Part shown: one piece after another, positions 16,895-25,223 of the stretch | Layout of the letters: each line of letters opens with the position of its first letter | How positions within the stretch are numbered: the first letter of the stretch is position 1 | NCBI RefSeq assembly: GCF_018070045.1 | Contig: NZ_JAGPYK010000013.1 | Coordinates: forward strand, 62,001-126,000 | Origin: Micromonospora sp. U21 | GTDB lineage: Bacteria > Actinomycetota > Actinomycetes > Mycobacteriales > Micromonosporaceae | Reading direction: 5' to 3' | DNA: 64,000 nt | The notes under the pieces: model-generated | What the model was told of the DNA's origin: nothing | Databases searched by the model: none | Seen by the model: the letters and a program-made list of their open reading frames with translations, nothing else | Made by a program: the position numbers and the translations under genes

Positions 16895-17815
16895 TTACTT
16901 CTTGGAGATCAGGGAGCGGCAGAAGAAGACCAGGTTGGCCGGGCGCTCGGCGAGCCGGCGCATCAGGTAGCCGTACCACTCGTCGCCGTAGGGGACGTAG
17001 GTGCGCACGGTGTAGCCATCGTCGACCAGCCGCTTCTGCTCCTCCGGACGGATGCCGTAGAGCATCTGGAACTCGAAGCGCTCCGGCCCCCGGTCGAACC
17101 AGCGGGCCCGGTCCTCGCCGATGGCGATCATGCGGGGGTCGTGGGTGGCCAGCATCGGGTAGCCGTCGCCGGACATCAGGATGTTCATGCAGCGGACGTA
17201 TGACTTGTCCACCTCCCGGGCCGACTGGTACGCCACCGACTCCGGCTCCTTGTAGGCGCCCTTGCACAGCCGTACCCGCGACCCCGCCGAGGACAGCTCC
17301 CGGCAGTCCGACTCGGTCCGGCGCAGGTACGCCTGGAGCACCGCGCCCGTCGACGGGAAGTCCTTGCGCAGTTTCTCCAGCACCTCCAGCGTCGAGTCGG
17401 TGGTGGTGTGGTCCTCCATGTCCAGGGTGACCGTGGTGCCCGCCGCGTCGGCGGCCGCGCAGATCGCCCGCGCGTTGTCGTACGCCAGCTGCTCGTCGAA
17501 CAGCTGGCCGAGAGCGGAGAGCTTCACGCTCACCTCGGCGGCCGGGGTCAGCCCGGCGCCGCCGAGCATCTTCAGCAGCTTCAGGTATTCGTCCCGGGTG
17601 GCGGTGGCATGCTCGGGAGTGACGGTGTCCTCACCGAGATGGTCGAGGGTGACCGCCAGACCGTCGTCGACGAGTCCGCGGGTCGCGCGCAACGCGTCGT
17701 CGGTGGCGGCGCCGGCGACGAACCGGCGGACGACGTCCCGGGTGAACGGGGCGGTCGCGACGAGCCGCTCGACCTGGGATGACCGGGAGGCGGCGAGGAT
17801 GACGGAACGGAGCAT
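16895..17815 (-). CDS. Proline dehydrogenase (monofunctional)
   Basis: A 306-residue FAD-dependent enzyme oxidising L-proline to delta-1-pyrroline-5-carboxylate. Family blocks are easy to see: LDMEDHTTTDSTLEVLEKL, LQAYLRRTESDC, RVRLCKGAYKEPESVAY, ATHDPRMI, FEFQMLYGI and the C-terminal VPYGDEWYGYLMRRLAERP with the substrate-binding arginines. Length matches the monofunctional Gram-positive form. No P5C dehydrogenase gene is next to it, unlike the common arrangement, so that step must be encoded elsewhere. Confidence 0.93.
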   Translation of the reverse strand: MLRSVILAASRSSQVERLVATAPFTRDVVRRFVAGAATDDALRATRGLVDDGLAVTLDHLGEDTVTPEHATATRDEYLKLLKMLGGAGLTPAAEVSVKLSALGQLFDEQLAYDNARAICAAADAAGTTVTLDMEDHTTTDSTLEVLEKLRKDFPSTGAVLQAYLRRTESDCRELSSAGSRVRLCKGAYKEPESVAYQSAREVDKSYVRCMNILMSGDGYPMLATHDPRMIAIGEDRARWFDRGPERFEFQMLYGIRPEEQKRLVDDGYTVRTYVPYGDEWYGYLMRRLAERPANLVFFCRSLISKK

Positions 17816-17900
17816 GAGCCGAGCGTAACGCCCCTGCCAGGGCCCCCGCCGAGGGGCAGCCGGGGCTGCAGCGGTGGCGTCGATCGGCTACAACGATGCC

Positions 17901-18173
17901 GTGGACCAACGCCCCCGCCGCCGGCTCCGGTCGGCCTCCGTGCAGCTCGGCGCGCTCACCGCTCTCGCGCTCGCCCTTTCCGGCTGCAACATGACCTCGG
18001 ACGACGATGATGACGACGACTGCGCCCTCGGGCCGGTCGGCGGCGGCGACACGGTCGCGCTCGCGATGCGGGTCGCCGACCCGGCCGCCGGCCGCGCCGC
18101 CCCGGAGCCGACGGCCGCGGCCCTGCCCGAGCGTGGTGGGTTCGGCACCCACCTCGCTGCCTGCGGCGGCTGA
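17901..18173 (+). CDS. Small lipoprotein, possible miniature YgiB-like partner
   Basis: A 90-residue lipoprotein. A basic N-region (RPRRRLRSA) is followed by a hydrophobic segment and the lipobox LSGC. The mature part opens with MTSDDDDDDD and DC, is rich in Ala/Pro, and ends ERGGFGTHLAACGG. GTG 17901 is chosen for a standard signal peptide; GTG 17874 would add nine residues. It lies immediately before the YgiC-like ligase gene. E. coli YgiB, also next to YgiC, carries a similar RGGFG segment (recalled, not searched). It could be the partner or substrate of the ligase. Confidence 0.65.
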   Translation: MDQRPRRRLRSASVQLGALTALALALSGCNMTSDDDDDDDCALGPVGGGDTVALAMRVADPAAGRAAPEPTAAALPERGGFGTHLAACGG

Positions 18174-18174
18174 G

Positions 18175-19341
18175 GTGCGCCGCGAGCAGGTCGCGCCGCG
18201 ACCCGACTGGGACGCCACCATCCGCGCTCAGGGGCTGGTCTACGTCGACACCGAGCTGCCCGACGGCGGCATCATGTCGTACTGGGACGAGACCGCCGCG
18301 TACGCCTTCGACCTGGACGAGGTGCTGCGGCTGGAGGAGGCCACCGAGGAGCTGCACCGGATGTCGGTGGCCGCCGCCGAGCACGTGGTGGCGCACCGCC
18401 GGTACGCCGAGTTCGGCATCCCGGCCTGGGCGGCCGAGGCGGTGGCCCGCTCGCTGCGCGAGGCGCCACCCACCCTCTACGGGCGCTTCGACCTCGCCTA
18501 CGACGGTGTCTGGCCGCCGAAGCTGCTGGAGTACAACGCGGACACGCCGACCGCACTGGTCGAGGCGAGCATCATCCAGTGGTACTGGCTGGAGCAGACC
18601 CGGCCGGAGCTGGATCAGTGGAACAGCCTGCACGAGCGTCTGGTCGGCGCCTGGGCGAAGATCGGGGCCGGGCTGCACGACCCCCGGGTGCACGTGCTCT
18701 GGTCGAACGAGGAGGAGTCCGGCGAGGACCACATGACCGCCGGCTACCTGGCCGAGACCGCCCGGCAGGCCGGCCTGGCCGTCGAACTGCTGCCGATCCA
18801 GGAGATCGGCTGGGACGGTCGGCGCTTCGTCGACGCCGCCGACCGCCCGGTGACCACCTGCTTCAAGCTCTATCCGTGGGAGTGGATGCTGGCCGAGCCG
18901 TACGGGCCGCCCGCGCTGGCCCCGGGCACCCCCACGACCTGGATCGAGCCGGCCTGGAAGCTGCTGCTGTCCAACAAGGCGCTGCTCGCGGTCCTGTGGG
19001 AGCTGTACCCCGGCCACGAGTACCTGCTGCCGGCGTACCTCGACTCGCCGCGTGACATGCCGGAGTACGTGGCCAAGCCGCTGCTGGGCCGGGAGGGCGG
19101 CTCGGTACGCATCGTCACCGCCGAGCAGGAGATCACCAACCCGGGAATCTACGGCGACGAGGGCTGGTGCTATCAGGAGTTCCGGGCGTTGCCGCAGTTC
19201 GATGGCCATCGGATGGTGCTGGGCAGCTGGATCGTCGACGGCGAATCGGCGGGGGTGGGGGTACGGGAGAGCGCGAGTCTGATCACCGACGGCTACGCGC
19301 GGTTTCTGCCGCACTACATCGACGCGCCGCGCACCCCGTGA
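18175..19341 (+). CDS. Glutathionylspermidine-synthase-like ATP-grasp ligase (YgiC/YjfC family)
   Basis: A 388-residue ATP-grasp enzyme, the usual length for YgiC. Diagnostic segments include LLEYNADTPTALVEAS, FKLYPWEWMLAE, WKLLLSNKALLAVLWELYP, YVAKPLLGREGGSVRI (ATP lysine and glycine loop) and DEGWCYQEF. It lacks the amidase domain of bifunctional enzymes. Actinobacteria make mycothiol rather than glutathione, so the true product is probably another amide or peptide bond. GTG 18175 begins two bases after the lipoprotein stop, giving tight coupling. Confidence 0.88.
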   Translation: MRREQVAPRPDWDATIRAQGLVYVDTELPDGGIMSYWDETAAYAFDLDEVLRLEEATEELHRMSVAAAEHVVAHRRYAEFGIPAWAAEAVARSLREAPPTLYGRFDLAYDGVWPPKLLEYNADTPTALVEASIIQWYWLEQTRPELDQWNSLHERLVGAWAKIGAGLHDPRVHVLWSNEEESGEDHMTAGYLAETARQAGLAVELLPIQEIGWDGRRFVDAADRPVTTCFKLYPWEWMLAEPYGPPALAPGTPTTWIEPAWKLLLSNKALLAVLWELYPGHEYLLPAYLDSPRDMPEYVAKPLLGREGGSVRIVTAEQEITNPGIYGDEGWCYQEFRALPQFDGHRMVLGSWIVDGESAGVGVRESASLITDGYARFLPHYIDAPRTP

Positions 19342-19360
19342 GTCGTCTACCGTTGGGGGC

Positions 19361-19948
19361 GTGAACTTCGACGCGTACGCCCGGACCGGCGTTGACCTGG
19401 TCAACGCCCGCCTGGACGACCTCGACGACCTGCGGGCCATCTTCCCCGACGAGAACGCCTGGATGCGCGACGAGGTCGCGGAACGGGATGTCGTGATTTT
19501 CCGGCGGGCACAGAAGCGGTTGCGCGACGTCTTCGAGTACGGCACCTCGGGGCGGGACGGCCAGGCGGTCACGGAGCTGAACGCGCTGCTCGAGGCGTTC
19601 CCGGTCCAGCCGCGCATCTCCGGGCACGACTCCAGCGACTGGCACATGCACGTGACCAGCCGGGGCGCGTCGGTCAGCGCCGAATACCTGGCCGGCGCGG
19701 TCTGGGGGCTGTCGGTCTGGCTCTGCGAGTACGGCAGCGCCCGGTTCGGCGTCTGCGCTGACGAGCGGTGCGGCAACGTCTACCTGGACACGTCGTCCAA
19801 CTGCTGCCGGCGGTTCTGCTCCGAGCGCTGTGCCACCCGCTCCCACGTGGCGGCGCACCGGGCCCGCAAGCGGGCCGCGGTCGGCGAGCAGGTGACGGTC
19901 GCCGCGCAGCCGACGGCGGGCGCCGACTCGCTCACCCCGGTCAGCTGA
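19361..19948 (+). CDS. CGNR zinc-finger (ABATE-type) regulator
   Basis: A 195-residue protein with an N-terminal helical ABATE-like region and a C-terminal CGNR zinc finger: FGVCADERCGNVYLD then CCRRFCSERCATR, supplying the four cysteines, followed by VAAHRARKR, the DNA-binding end. Such proteins are considered stress-linked transcription regulators in actinobacteria. It starts GTG 19361, 19 bases after the ligase gene, and may be co-transcribed with it. Confidence 0.85.
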   Translation: MNFDAYARTGVDLVNARLDDLDDLRAIFPDENAWMRDEVAERDVVIFRRAQKRLRDVFEYGTSGRDGQAVTELNALLEAFPVQPRISGHDSSDWHMHVTSRGASVSAEYLAGAVWGLSVWLCEYGSARFGVCADERCGNVYLDTSSNCCRRFCSERCATRSHVAAHRARKRAAVGEQVTVAAQPTAGADSLTPVS

Positions 19949-19978
19949 CGTCGTACCGGTCGACGCCCCCCGACGGGG

Positions 19979-20785
19979 TCAGGCGTCGACCGGGGACGGC
20001 GCGGTCAGGTGCTGGCGGGCGAACTCCAACGCGGCGCGCAGGTCCGCCTCGCGCACCGCGCGGCTCTTCGCGCCCCGGGTCGCCACCTCCACCGCCACCG
20101 CACCGGTGAAGCCCCGACCGGCCAGCGAGGAGAGCAGCTCCCCGCAGGGTTGGGTGCCGCGCCCGGGCACCAGGTGCTCGTCGCGGCCCTCGCCGGTGCC
20201 GTCGCCGAGGTGCACGTGGGCCAGCCCGGCGCCCATCCGGTCGGCCATCTCCAGCGGGTCGCTGTGCGAGGCCGCGCAGTGCGAGAGATCCAGGGTGTAC
20301 GACGGGTAGCCGGTGTCGGTGGGATCCCAGCCGGGCACGTACGGGACGAACCGCCGGCCCGCCATCCGCACCGGGTACATGTTCTCCACCGCGAACCGCA
20401 GCCCGGTGAACCGGTCCGCCACGGCGGCGAGCCCCTCGGTGAACCGGCGCGCGTAGTCGCGCTGCCAGGTGAACGGTGGGTGCACCACGACGGTCGGGGC
20501 CTCCAGCGTCTCGGCCAGCTCGGCGGCCTTGCGCAGCCGCTCCCACGGGTCCGGGCTCCACACCCGCTGGGTGACCAGCAGGCAGGGCGCGTGCACCGAG
20601 AGCACCGGCACGTCGTAGTGCGTGGAGAGGCCGCGCAGCGCGCCCGCGTCCTGGCTGACCACGTCGGTCCAGACCATCACCTCGACGCCGTCGTAGCCGA
20701 GCGCCGCGGCCAGCTGGAACGCCGCCGCGGTCGGCTCGGGGAAGACCGACGAGCTGGACAGGAGCACCGGAACGCGGGAAGTCAC
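19979..20785 (-). CDS. Sugar phosphate isomerase/epimerase (AP-endonuclease-2-like TIM barrel)
   Basis: A 268-residue xylose-isomerase-like TIM barrel. Probable metal ligands are seen in GVEVMVW, AVENMYP, LDLSH, HVHLGDG and AVEVA. The start is taken as GTG 20785, since the open frame upstream encodes an Arg-rich run. It matches the Rv0498-type gene that lies beside the Ppx gene in mycobacteria. The substrate is unknown. Confidence 0.82.
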   Translation of the reverse strand: MTSRVPVLLSSSSVFPEPTAAAFQLAAALGYDGVEVMVWTDVVSQDAGALRGLSTHYDVPVLSVHAPCLLVTQRVWSPDPWERLRKAAELAETLEAPTVVVHPPFTWQRDYARRFTEGLAAVADRFTGLRFAVENMYPVRMAGRRFVPYVPGWDPTDTGYPSYTLDLSHCAASHSDPLEMADRMGAGLAHVHLGDGTGEGRDEHLVPGRGTQPCGELLSSLAGRGFTGAVAVEVATRGAKSRAVREADLRAALEFARQHLTAPSPVDA

Positions 20786-20861
20786 ATCAGCCAGGGTAGC
20801 CCGGCGACGCCGACGCCATCGTGACGAGCGCCGGCAAACCACCCGTAACCACCCGCCCCGG

Positions 20862-21806
20862 TCAGATCGGTTCGAGTTGATCGAGCCGGCGGAGGATGAC
20901 CCCCTCCCGCAGCGCCCAGGGGCAGATGTCCAGCGACTCCAGATCCAGACGGCGCATCACCGCCTCGGCGACCACCGCGCCGGCCAGCAGCTGGTGGGCG
21001 CGGCCCGCGCTGACCCCTTCCAGCTCCATCAGTTGGGCCGGCGGGATGTGCCGGATGAAGCCGATGACCTGCCGCAACCCGGCGCGGGGCAGGCTGCGCC
21101 GCGTCCAGAGCCCGGCACCGGACGGCGCCGCCCCGGCCAGCCGGGCCAGGGTGCGGAACGTCTTCGACGTGGCCACCGCCCGGTCCCAGCCCACCTCGGT
21201 CATCTGGTCGACCACCTTGTCCAGCCGGTCGTCCACGTACTCCCGCAGTTTGTCGACGGCCTCCGCGGACGGCGGCGCCGCGCTGGTCGGGTCGACCCGC
21301 AGCCGCTCCCGGGTCAGCCGGCCGGCGCCGAGAGGCAGTGAGATCGCGGCGTCCGGGTCCTCGTCGATCCCGGCGGCGATCTCCAGCGAGCCGCCCCCGA
21401 TGTCCAGCACCAGCAGCCGCCCCGCCGACCAGCCGAACCAGCGCCGCACGGCCAGGAAGGTCATCCGCGCCTCGTCCGCACCGGAGAGCACCGCCAGACG
21501 TACGCCGGTCTCGTCGCGGACACGGGCCAGCACCTCGGCCGCGTTGGTGGCGTCACGTACCGCGGAGGTGGCGAACGCGATCAGGTCGTCGGCCTCCAGC
21601 CCGGCCGCCGCCGCCTTCGCCATGCCGACCGCCTTGACCAGACCGTCCGCGCCCGCGTCGGTCAGCGCACCGTCGGGGCCGATCTGCTCGGCCAGCCGGA
21701 GCACCACCTTCTCCGAGTGCGCCGGCCACGGGTGCGCGCCGTGGTGGGCGTCGACCACCAGCAGGTGCACCGTGTTGGATCCGACGTCGAGGACACCCAG
21801 TCGCAT
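20862..21806 (-). CDS. Ppx/GppA-family phosphatase
   Basis: A 314-residue exopolyphosphatase/guanosine-pentaphosphatase family member of the actin-like ATPase fold. It has the phosphate-1 motif VLDVGSNTVHLLVVD and the phosphate-2 motif LVLDIGGGSLEIA. It lacks the extra C-terminal domain of long Ppx enzymes, like Rv0496. It probably degrades polyphosphate or pppGpp, consistent with its place next to the phosphate-sensing system. Confidence 0.9.
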   Translation of the reverse strand: MRLGVLDVGSNTVHLLVVDAHHGAHPWPAHSEKVVLRLAEQIGPDGALTDAGADGLVKAVGMAKAAAAGLEADDLIAFATSAVRDATNAAEVLARVRDETGVRLAVLSGADEARMTFLAVRRWFGWSAGRLLVLDIGGGSLEIAAGIDEDPDAAISLPLGAGRLTRERLRVDPTSAAPPSAEAVDKLREYVDDRLDKVVDQMTEVGWDRAVATSKTFRTLARLAGAAPSGAGLWTRRSLPRAGLRQVIGFIRHIPPAQLMELEGVSAGRAHQLLAGAVVAEAVMRRLDLESLDICPWALREGVILRRLDQLEPI

Positions 21807-21886
21807 GATGAAGACCCTAGGTGCAACACGTTTGCGCGGCTCGCCGGCCCGCGGAGGGGACCGCGCGTACGCTGGGCCGGGTGACG

Positions 21887-22684
21887 ATGGAGCTCCGCGT
21901 ACTGGTGGACGATCCGGGTGACCCGCGCAGCCGCGAGGTGCCGCTGGACTTTCCCCGGGAGTGGATCGAGTTCGCCGACCCCGCGGACGAGACCCACCTG
22001 ATCCGGGCCGACCTGACCTGGTTGCTCTCCCGCTGGACCTGCATCTTCGGCCGGGGCTGCCACGGCATCATCGCCGGCCGGTCCGCCGACGGCTGCTGCT
22101 CCCACGGAGCGTTCTTCACCGACTCTGACGACGAGAAGCGGGTCCGCAACGCCGTCAAACTGCTCACCCCGTCGACCTGGCAGCACTTCCGGCGCGGGGT
22201 CAAGAACTGGACCGACAACGACACCATCGACGGCAAGAACCCGGCCCGCCGGACCGCCACTCAGGGTGCCGATGGGCCGTGCGTCTTCCTCAACGACGCC
22301 GACTTCGCCGGCGGGGGTGGCTGCGCGCTGCACGCCCAGGCGCTGCGCGACGGAGTGCACCCACTGGAGTACAAGCCGGACGTCTGCTGGCAGCTGCCGA
22401 TCCGACGGGACCAGGACTGGGTCAAGCGTCCGGACAACAGCAAGGTGCTGGTCTCCACCCTGTCAGAGTTCGACCGGCGGGGCTGGGGTGCCGGCGGGCA
22501 CGACCTCGACTGGTGGTGCACCTCCTCGACGGATGCGCACGTCGGCACCGAGCCGATGTACCTCTCGTACGGGCCCGAGTTGACCGCGCTGATCGGCGCC
22601 GCGGCGTACGAGCGGCTGGCCGAGCTGTGCGCGGCGCGCATCAAGCAGGGCCTGGTCGCCCCGCACCCCGCCGATCAGCTGTGA
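21887..22684 (+). CDS. Conserved actinobacterial protein, Rv0495c-like
   Basis: A 265-residue conserved protein of unknown function. It contains several cysteines that could bind metal or a cluster (WTCIFGRGCHGI, DGCCSHGAFF, GPCVFLND, GGGGCALHAQAL, DVCWQLPI), a pattern reminiscent of YkgJ-type zinc/iron proteins. It is recognisable as the Rv0495c family, located between ppx and the regX3 system in mycobacteria. The start is ATG 21887; GTG 21881 is equally possible. Confidence 0.75.
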   Translation: MELRVLVDDPGDPRSREVPLDFPREWIEFADPADETHLIRADLTWLLSRWTCIFGRGCHGIIAGRSADGCCSHGAFFTDSDDEKRVRNAVKLLTPSTWQHFRRGVKNWTDNDTIDGKNPARRTATQGADGPCVFLNDADFAGGGGCALHAQALRDGVHPLEYKPDVCWQLPIRRDQDWVKRPDNSKVLVSTLSEFDRRGWGAGGHDLDWWCTSSTDAHVGTEPMYLSYGPELTALIGAAAYERLAELCAARIKQGLVAPHPADQL

Positions 22685-22887
22685 TGCTCCCACCCGACGA
22701 CGACCCGGCACAGCGAGACGCCACGGATTTCGGCGGCCTCGCGGACGAGATCATCGGACGCCACGCCACACTGCTCACTCGCCTACAGAGCGACGCCACG
22801 ACGGCTGCGGACCAGGAGCCGGGGGCATCGGGTGGGACGCCTTTGGAGCTGACTCGTTTACGACATCGGCGGATGACTCGTTTGTGA
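22684..22887 (+). CDS. Small hypothetical protein ending in a repeat element
   Basis: A 67-residue ORF whose ATG overlaps the previous stop by one base (TGATG), suggesting coupled translation. The first two thirds (MLPPDDDPAQRDATDFGGLA) are acidic; the last 20 or so residues are encoded by the inverted-repeat element at 22833-22909 and are probably a secondary addition. No family recognised; it may be a real gene with its original end replaced. Confidence 0.35.
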   Translation: MLPPDDDPAQRDATDFGGLADEIIGRHATLLTRLQSDATTAADQEPGASGGTPLELTRLRHRRMTRL

Positions 22888-22909
22888 CATCAGCTCCAAA
22901 GGCACTCCA
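22833..22909. repeat. Imperfect inverted repeat with internal direct repeats (possible MITE remnant)
   Basis: A perfect 14-base inverted repeat, GCCTTTGGAGCTGA (22839-22852) and TCAGCTCCAAAGGC (22890-22903), extends outward with a short mismatch. Inside it, TGACTCGTTT-AC-GACATC and TGACTCGTTT-GT-GACATC form a near-identical direct repeat. It is less GC-rich than the surroundings and does not look like a normal terminator. Confidence 0.6.
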
Positions 22910-22982
22910 GCCGACTCCCATGCCCCGGCGCGCAGCGTCGCCGTCAGCTCTCGGAACTGGCTCGCTGAGCAGGCGCGGACAG

Positions 22983-23021
22983 CCCGAAGGGGGCCTGCGT
23001 CGAACGCAGACCCCCTTCGGG
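22983..23021. terminator. Strong bidirectional terminator
   Basis: A near-perfect hairpin with arms beginning CCCGAAGGGGG and ending CCCCCTTCGGG around a CGA loop, with one mismatch in the stem. It lies between the rightward 22.7-kb gene and the leftward regX3 gene and would end transcription from both sides. Confidence 0.75.
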
Positions 23022-23029
23022 TACGCCGA

Positions 23030-23713
23030 TCACGGCTCGAACTTGTAGCCCAGGCCCCGGACGGTGACGATGAAGCGCGGCGCGGACGGCTCCGGCTCGA
23101 TCTTGGAGCGCAGCCGCTTGACGTGCACGTCCAGCGTCTTGGTGTCACCGACGTAGTCGGCGCCCCAGACCCGGTCGATCAGCTGACCCCGGGTCAGCAC
23201 CCGGCCGGCGTTACGGAGCAGCAGCTCCAACAGCTCGAACTCCTTGAGCGGCAGCTGTACGGCACCACCGTCGACGGTCACCACGTGCCGCTCGATGTCC
23301 ATCCGCACCGGGCCGGCGGCCAGGGTCGGCGCACCCGAGTCGGTCACCTCCGGGCTCTGCCGGCGCAGCACCGCCCGGATCCGGGCCACCAGCTCGCGGG
23401 GCGAGTACGGCTTGGTGACGTAGTCGTCGGCGCCGATCTCCAGGCCGACCACCTTGTCGATCTCGCTGTCGCGGGCGGTGACCATGATGATCGGAACGGC
23501 CGACCGCTGCCGGAGCTGCCGGCAGACCTCGGTCCCCGACATCTCGGGCAGCATCAGGTCGAGCAGCACGATGTCAGCGCCGGTTCGGTCGAACTCGGTG
23601 AGGGCGTCGGTGCCGGTCGCGGCGACCGAGACCTCAAAGCCCTCCTTACGGAGCATGTACGACAGGGCGTCGGAGAACGACTCCTCGTCCTCGACCACCA
23701 GAACGCGGCTCAA
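23030..23713 (-). CDS. regX3: Phosphate-responsive response regulator RegX3 (PhoP-like)
   Basis: An OmpR-class regulator. With the TTG start at 23713 it has 227 residues, the length I recall for mycobacterial RegX3, and a good ribosome-binding site (AAAGGA, eight bases away); ATG 23731 would add six residues but has a poorly placed site. The receiver has phospho-acceptor Asp52 (VLLDLMLPEMSG), TARDSEIDKVVG and DDYVTKPYS; the winged helix includes LPLKEFELLELLLRN and TLDVHVKRLRSKIE. Sequence and context match RegX3/PhoP, the master regulator of phosphate starvation. Confidence 0.92.
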   Translation of the reverse strand: MSRVLVVEDEESFSDALSYMLRKEGFEVSVAATGTDALTEFDRTGADIVLLDLMLPEMSGTEVCRQLRQRSAVPIIMVTARDSEIDKVVGLEIGADDYVTKPYSPRELVARIRAVLRRQSPEVTDSGAPTLAAGPVRMDIERHVVTVDGGAVQLPLKEFELLELLLRNAGRVLTRGQLIDRVWGADYVGDTKTLDVHVKRLRSKIEPEPSAPRFIVTVRGLGYKFEP

Positions 23714-23736
23714 CGGGGATTTCCTTTCCATTGCTG

Positions 23737-25020
23737 TCAGACCTGCCGTAGCTCGGCCGGACCGGCCTCGATCCCAGCCGGCGGCAGTGTCGCCAGCAGG
23801 TCGTCCGGTGGACGGGCGGGCAGCCGGAGGGTGAACGTCGATCCACCACCAAGAGTGCTCGACACCTCCACCCGTCCGCCATGGTTGCTCGCGATGTGTT
23901 TGACAATGGCCAGGCCGAGCCCGGTGCCGCCGGTGGCACGCGAGCGGGCCTGGTCGGCCCGGTAGAACCGCTCGAAGATCCGGTCCACGTCCGTCGGGGC
24001 GATGCCGATGCCCTGGTCAGCGACGGCGATCTCGATGTGTTCGTCGTCGCCGTGGATGGTGACCCGGACCGTGGTGTCCGCACCCGAGTAGTTGATGGCG
24101 TTCTCCACCAGGTTCGCCACCGCGGTGGCGAGTTGGGTGTCGCTGCCGTACGTGGTGAGGCCGCGCTCCCCGGCCACCGACACCTCGACGCCCCGGGCGG
24201 AGGCCGTGGTGCGGGTCCGGTCGACCACCTCGGCGATCACCCAGTCCAGCGCGACCGGTTCCGCGGGCGGCTGCGGCTCGGCGCCCTGCAACCGGGTCAG
24301 CTCCAGCAACTCCTGCACCAGCCGACCCAGTCGGGTCGACTCGTGCTGGATCCGTTCGGCGAACCGGCGGGCGGCGACCAGGTCCTCGGAGAGGTCAGGT
24401 GCCGCGGCCTCGGCCGGCTCGGTGGCGTCGAGCAGCGCCTCGGCGAGCAGCTGAAGCGCCCCGATCGGTGTCTTGAGCTCGTGGCTCACGTTGGCCACGA
24501 AGTCACGTCGTACCCGGGTCAGGCGGTGCGACTCGGTCACGTCGACCGCTTCCACGGCGATGAAGCCGTTGCCGAGGCCCATCGCCCGCAGGTGCACGCC
24601 GAGCGGGTTCTCCCCCGCGCTGTCGCGACCCCGGGGCAGGTCCAGCTCGATCTCGCGCCGCACCCCGGTGCGCCGCACCTGACCGGCGAGGGTACGGATC
24701 AGCGGGTGCGCGGCGATCGAGCCCGGGGTGCTGCCGGTACGCAGCAGACCCATCGCGCGGGCGGCCGGGTTGATCAGCACGGGCACGTCGTCGTTGTCCA
24801 GCACCACGACACCGGCCCGGAGCGAGTCGATCGTCCGGCGGCCGAGCCCGGTCTGCTGCTCGTCGGCTATCGCGGGCCTCCCCCTGCTCCAGCGGGAGCC
24901 TGCGCTCCCCGTCGAGGTGGAGAGGCCCTCTCGCGCCGGCCGGAACCGGGACAGCAGGAAACCGGCGGCCAACCCGGCCACCAACGCCACGGCTACCACG
25001 ACCGCCACCGCCCACTCCAC
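23737..25020 (-). CDS. senX3: Phosphate-sensing histidine kinase SenX3 (PhoR-like)
   Basis: A 427-residue kinase. It starts with one clear membrane segment (MEWAVAVVVAVALVAGLAAG), then a PAS-like domain, the dimerisation/phospho-acceptor helix VSHELKTPIG with His180, and the ATPase with N-box NLVENAINYSG, G1 DQGIGI and G2 GGTGLGLAIV. It lacks a large external sensor, in line with phosphate being sensed through PhoU and the Pst transporter. It precedes regX3 with only a short gap, so both share an mRNA. Confidence 0.92.
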   Translation of the reverse strand: MEWAVAVVVAVALVAGLAAGFLLSRFRPAREGLSTSTGSAGSRWSRGRPAIADEQQTGLGRRTIDSLRAGVVVLDNDDVPVLINPAARAMGLLRTGSTPGSIAAHPLIRTLAGQVRRTGVRREIELDLPRGRDSAGENPLGVHLRAMGLGNGFIAVEAVDVTESHRLTRVRRDFVANVSHELKTPIGALQLLAEALLDATEPAEAAAPDLSEDLVAARRFAERIQHESTRLGRLVQELLELTRLQGAEPQPPAEPVALDWVIAEVVDRTRTTASARGVEVSVAGERGLTTYGSDTQLATAVANLVENAINYSGADTTVRVTIHGDDEHIEIAVADQGIGIAPTDVDRIFERFYRADQARSRATGGTGLGLAIVKHIASNHGGRVEVSSTLGGGSTFTLRLPARPPDDLLATLPPAGIEAGPAELRQV

Positions 25021-25092
25021 CCGGCGATCGTAGGGTCATTGTTAACCTGGCTACCACACAGACCGGGACGAATCACCCTCACTTTCGCAGAT

Positions 25093-25131
25093 GTTCACCC
25101 CTGCGTCTGGCGTCGTTCACCGGAGTTCATC
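25093..25131. promoter_or_regulatory. PHO box (PhoP/RegX3-type direct repeats)
   Basis: GTTCACC at 25093-25099, GTTCACC at 25115-25121 and GTTCATC at 25125-25131 lie between the divergent senX3 and phoU genes. The first two are 22 bases apart, two turns of the 11-base PHO repeat described for Streptomyces PhoP. This points to autoregulation of senX3-regX3 and control of phoU. Confidence 0.75.
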
Positions 25132-25223
25132 AGGGGTCCGCCCGCGCCACCTACCGTTGGCGGCGCACCTGCTCAACCCCTGCGCCGGCACCCGTCGGCG
25201 GCGACCGACCACAGGACGTGATG

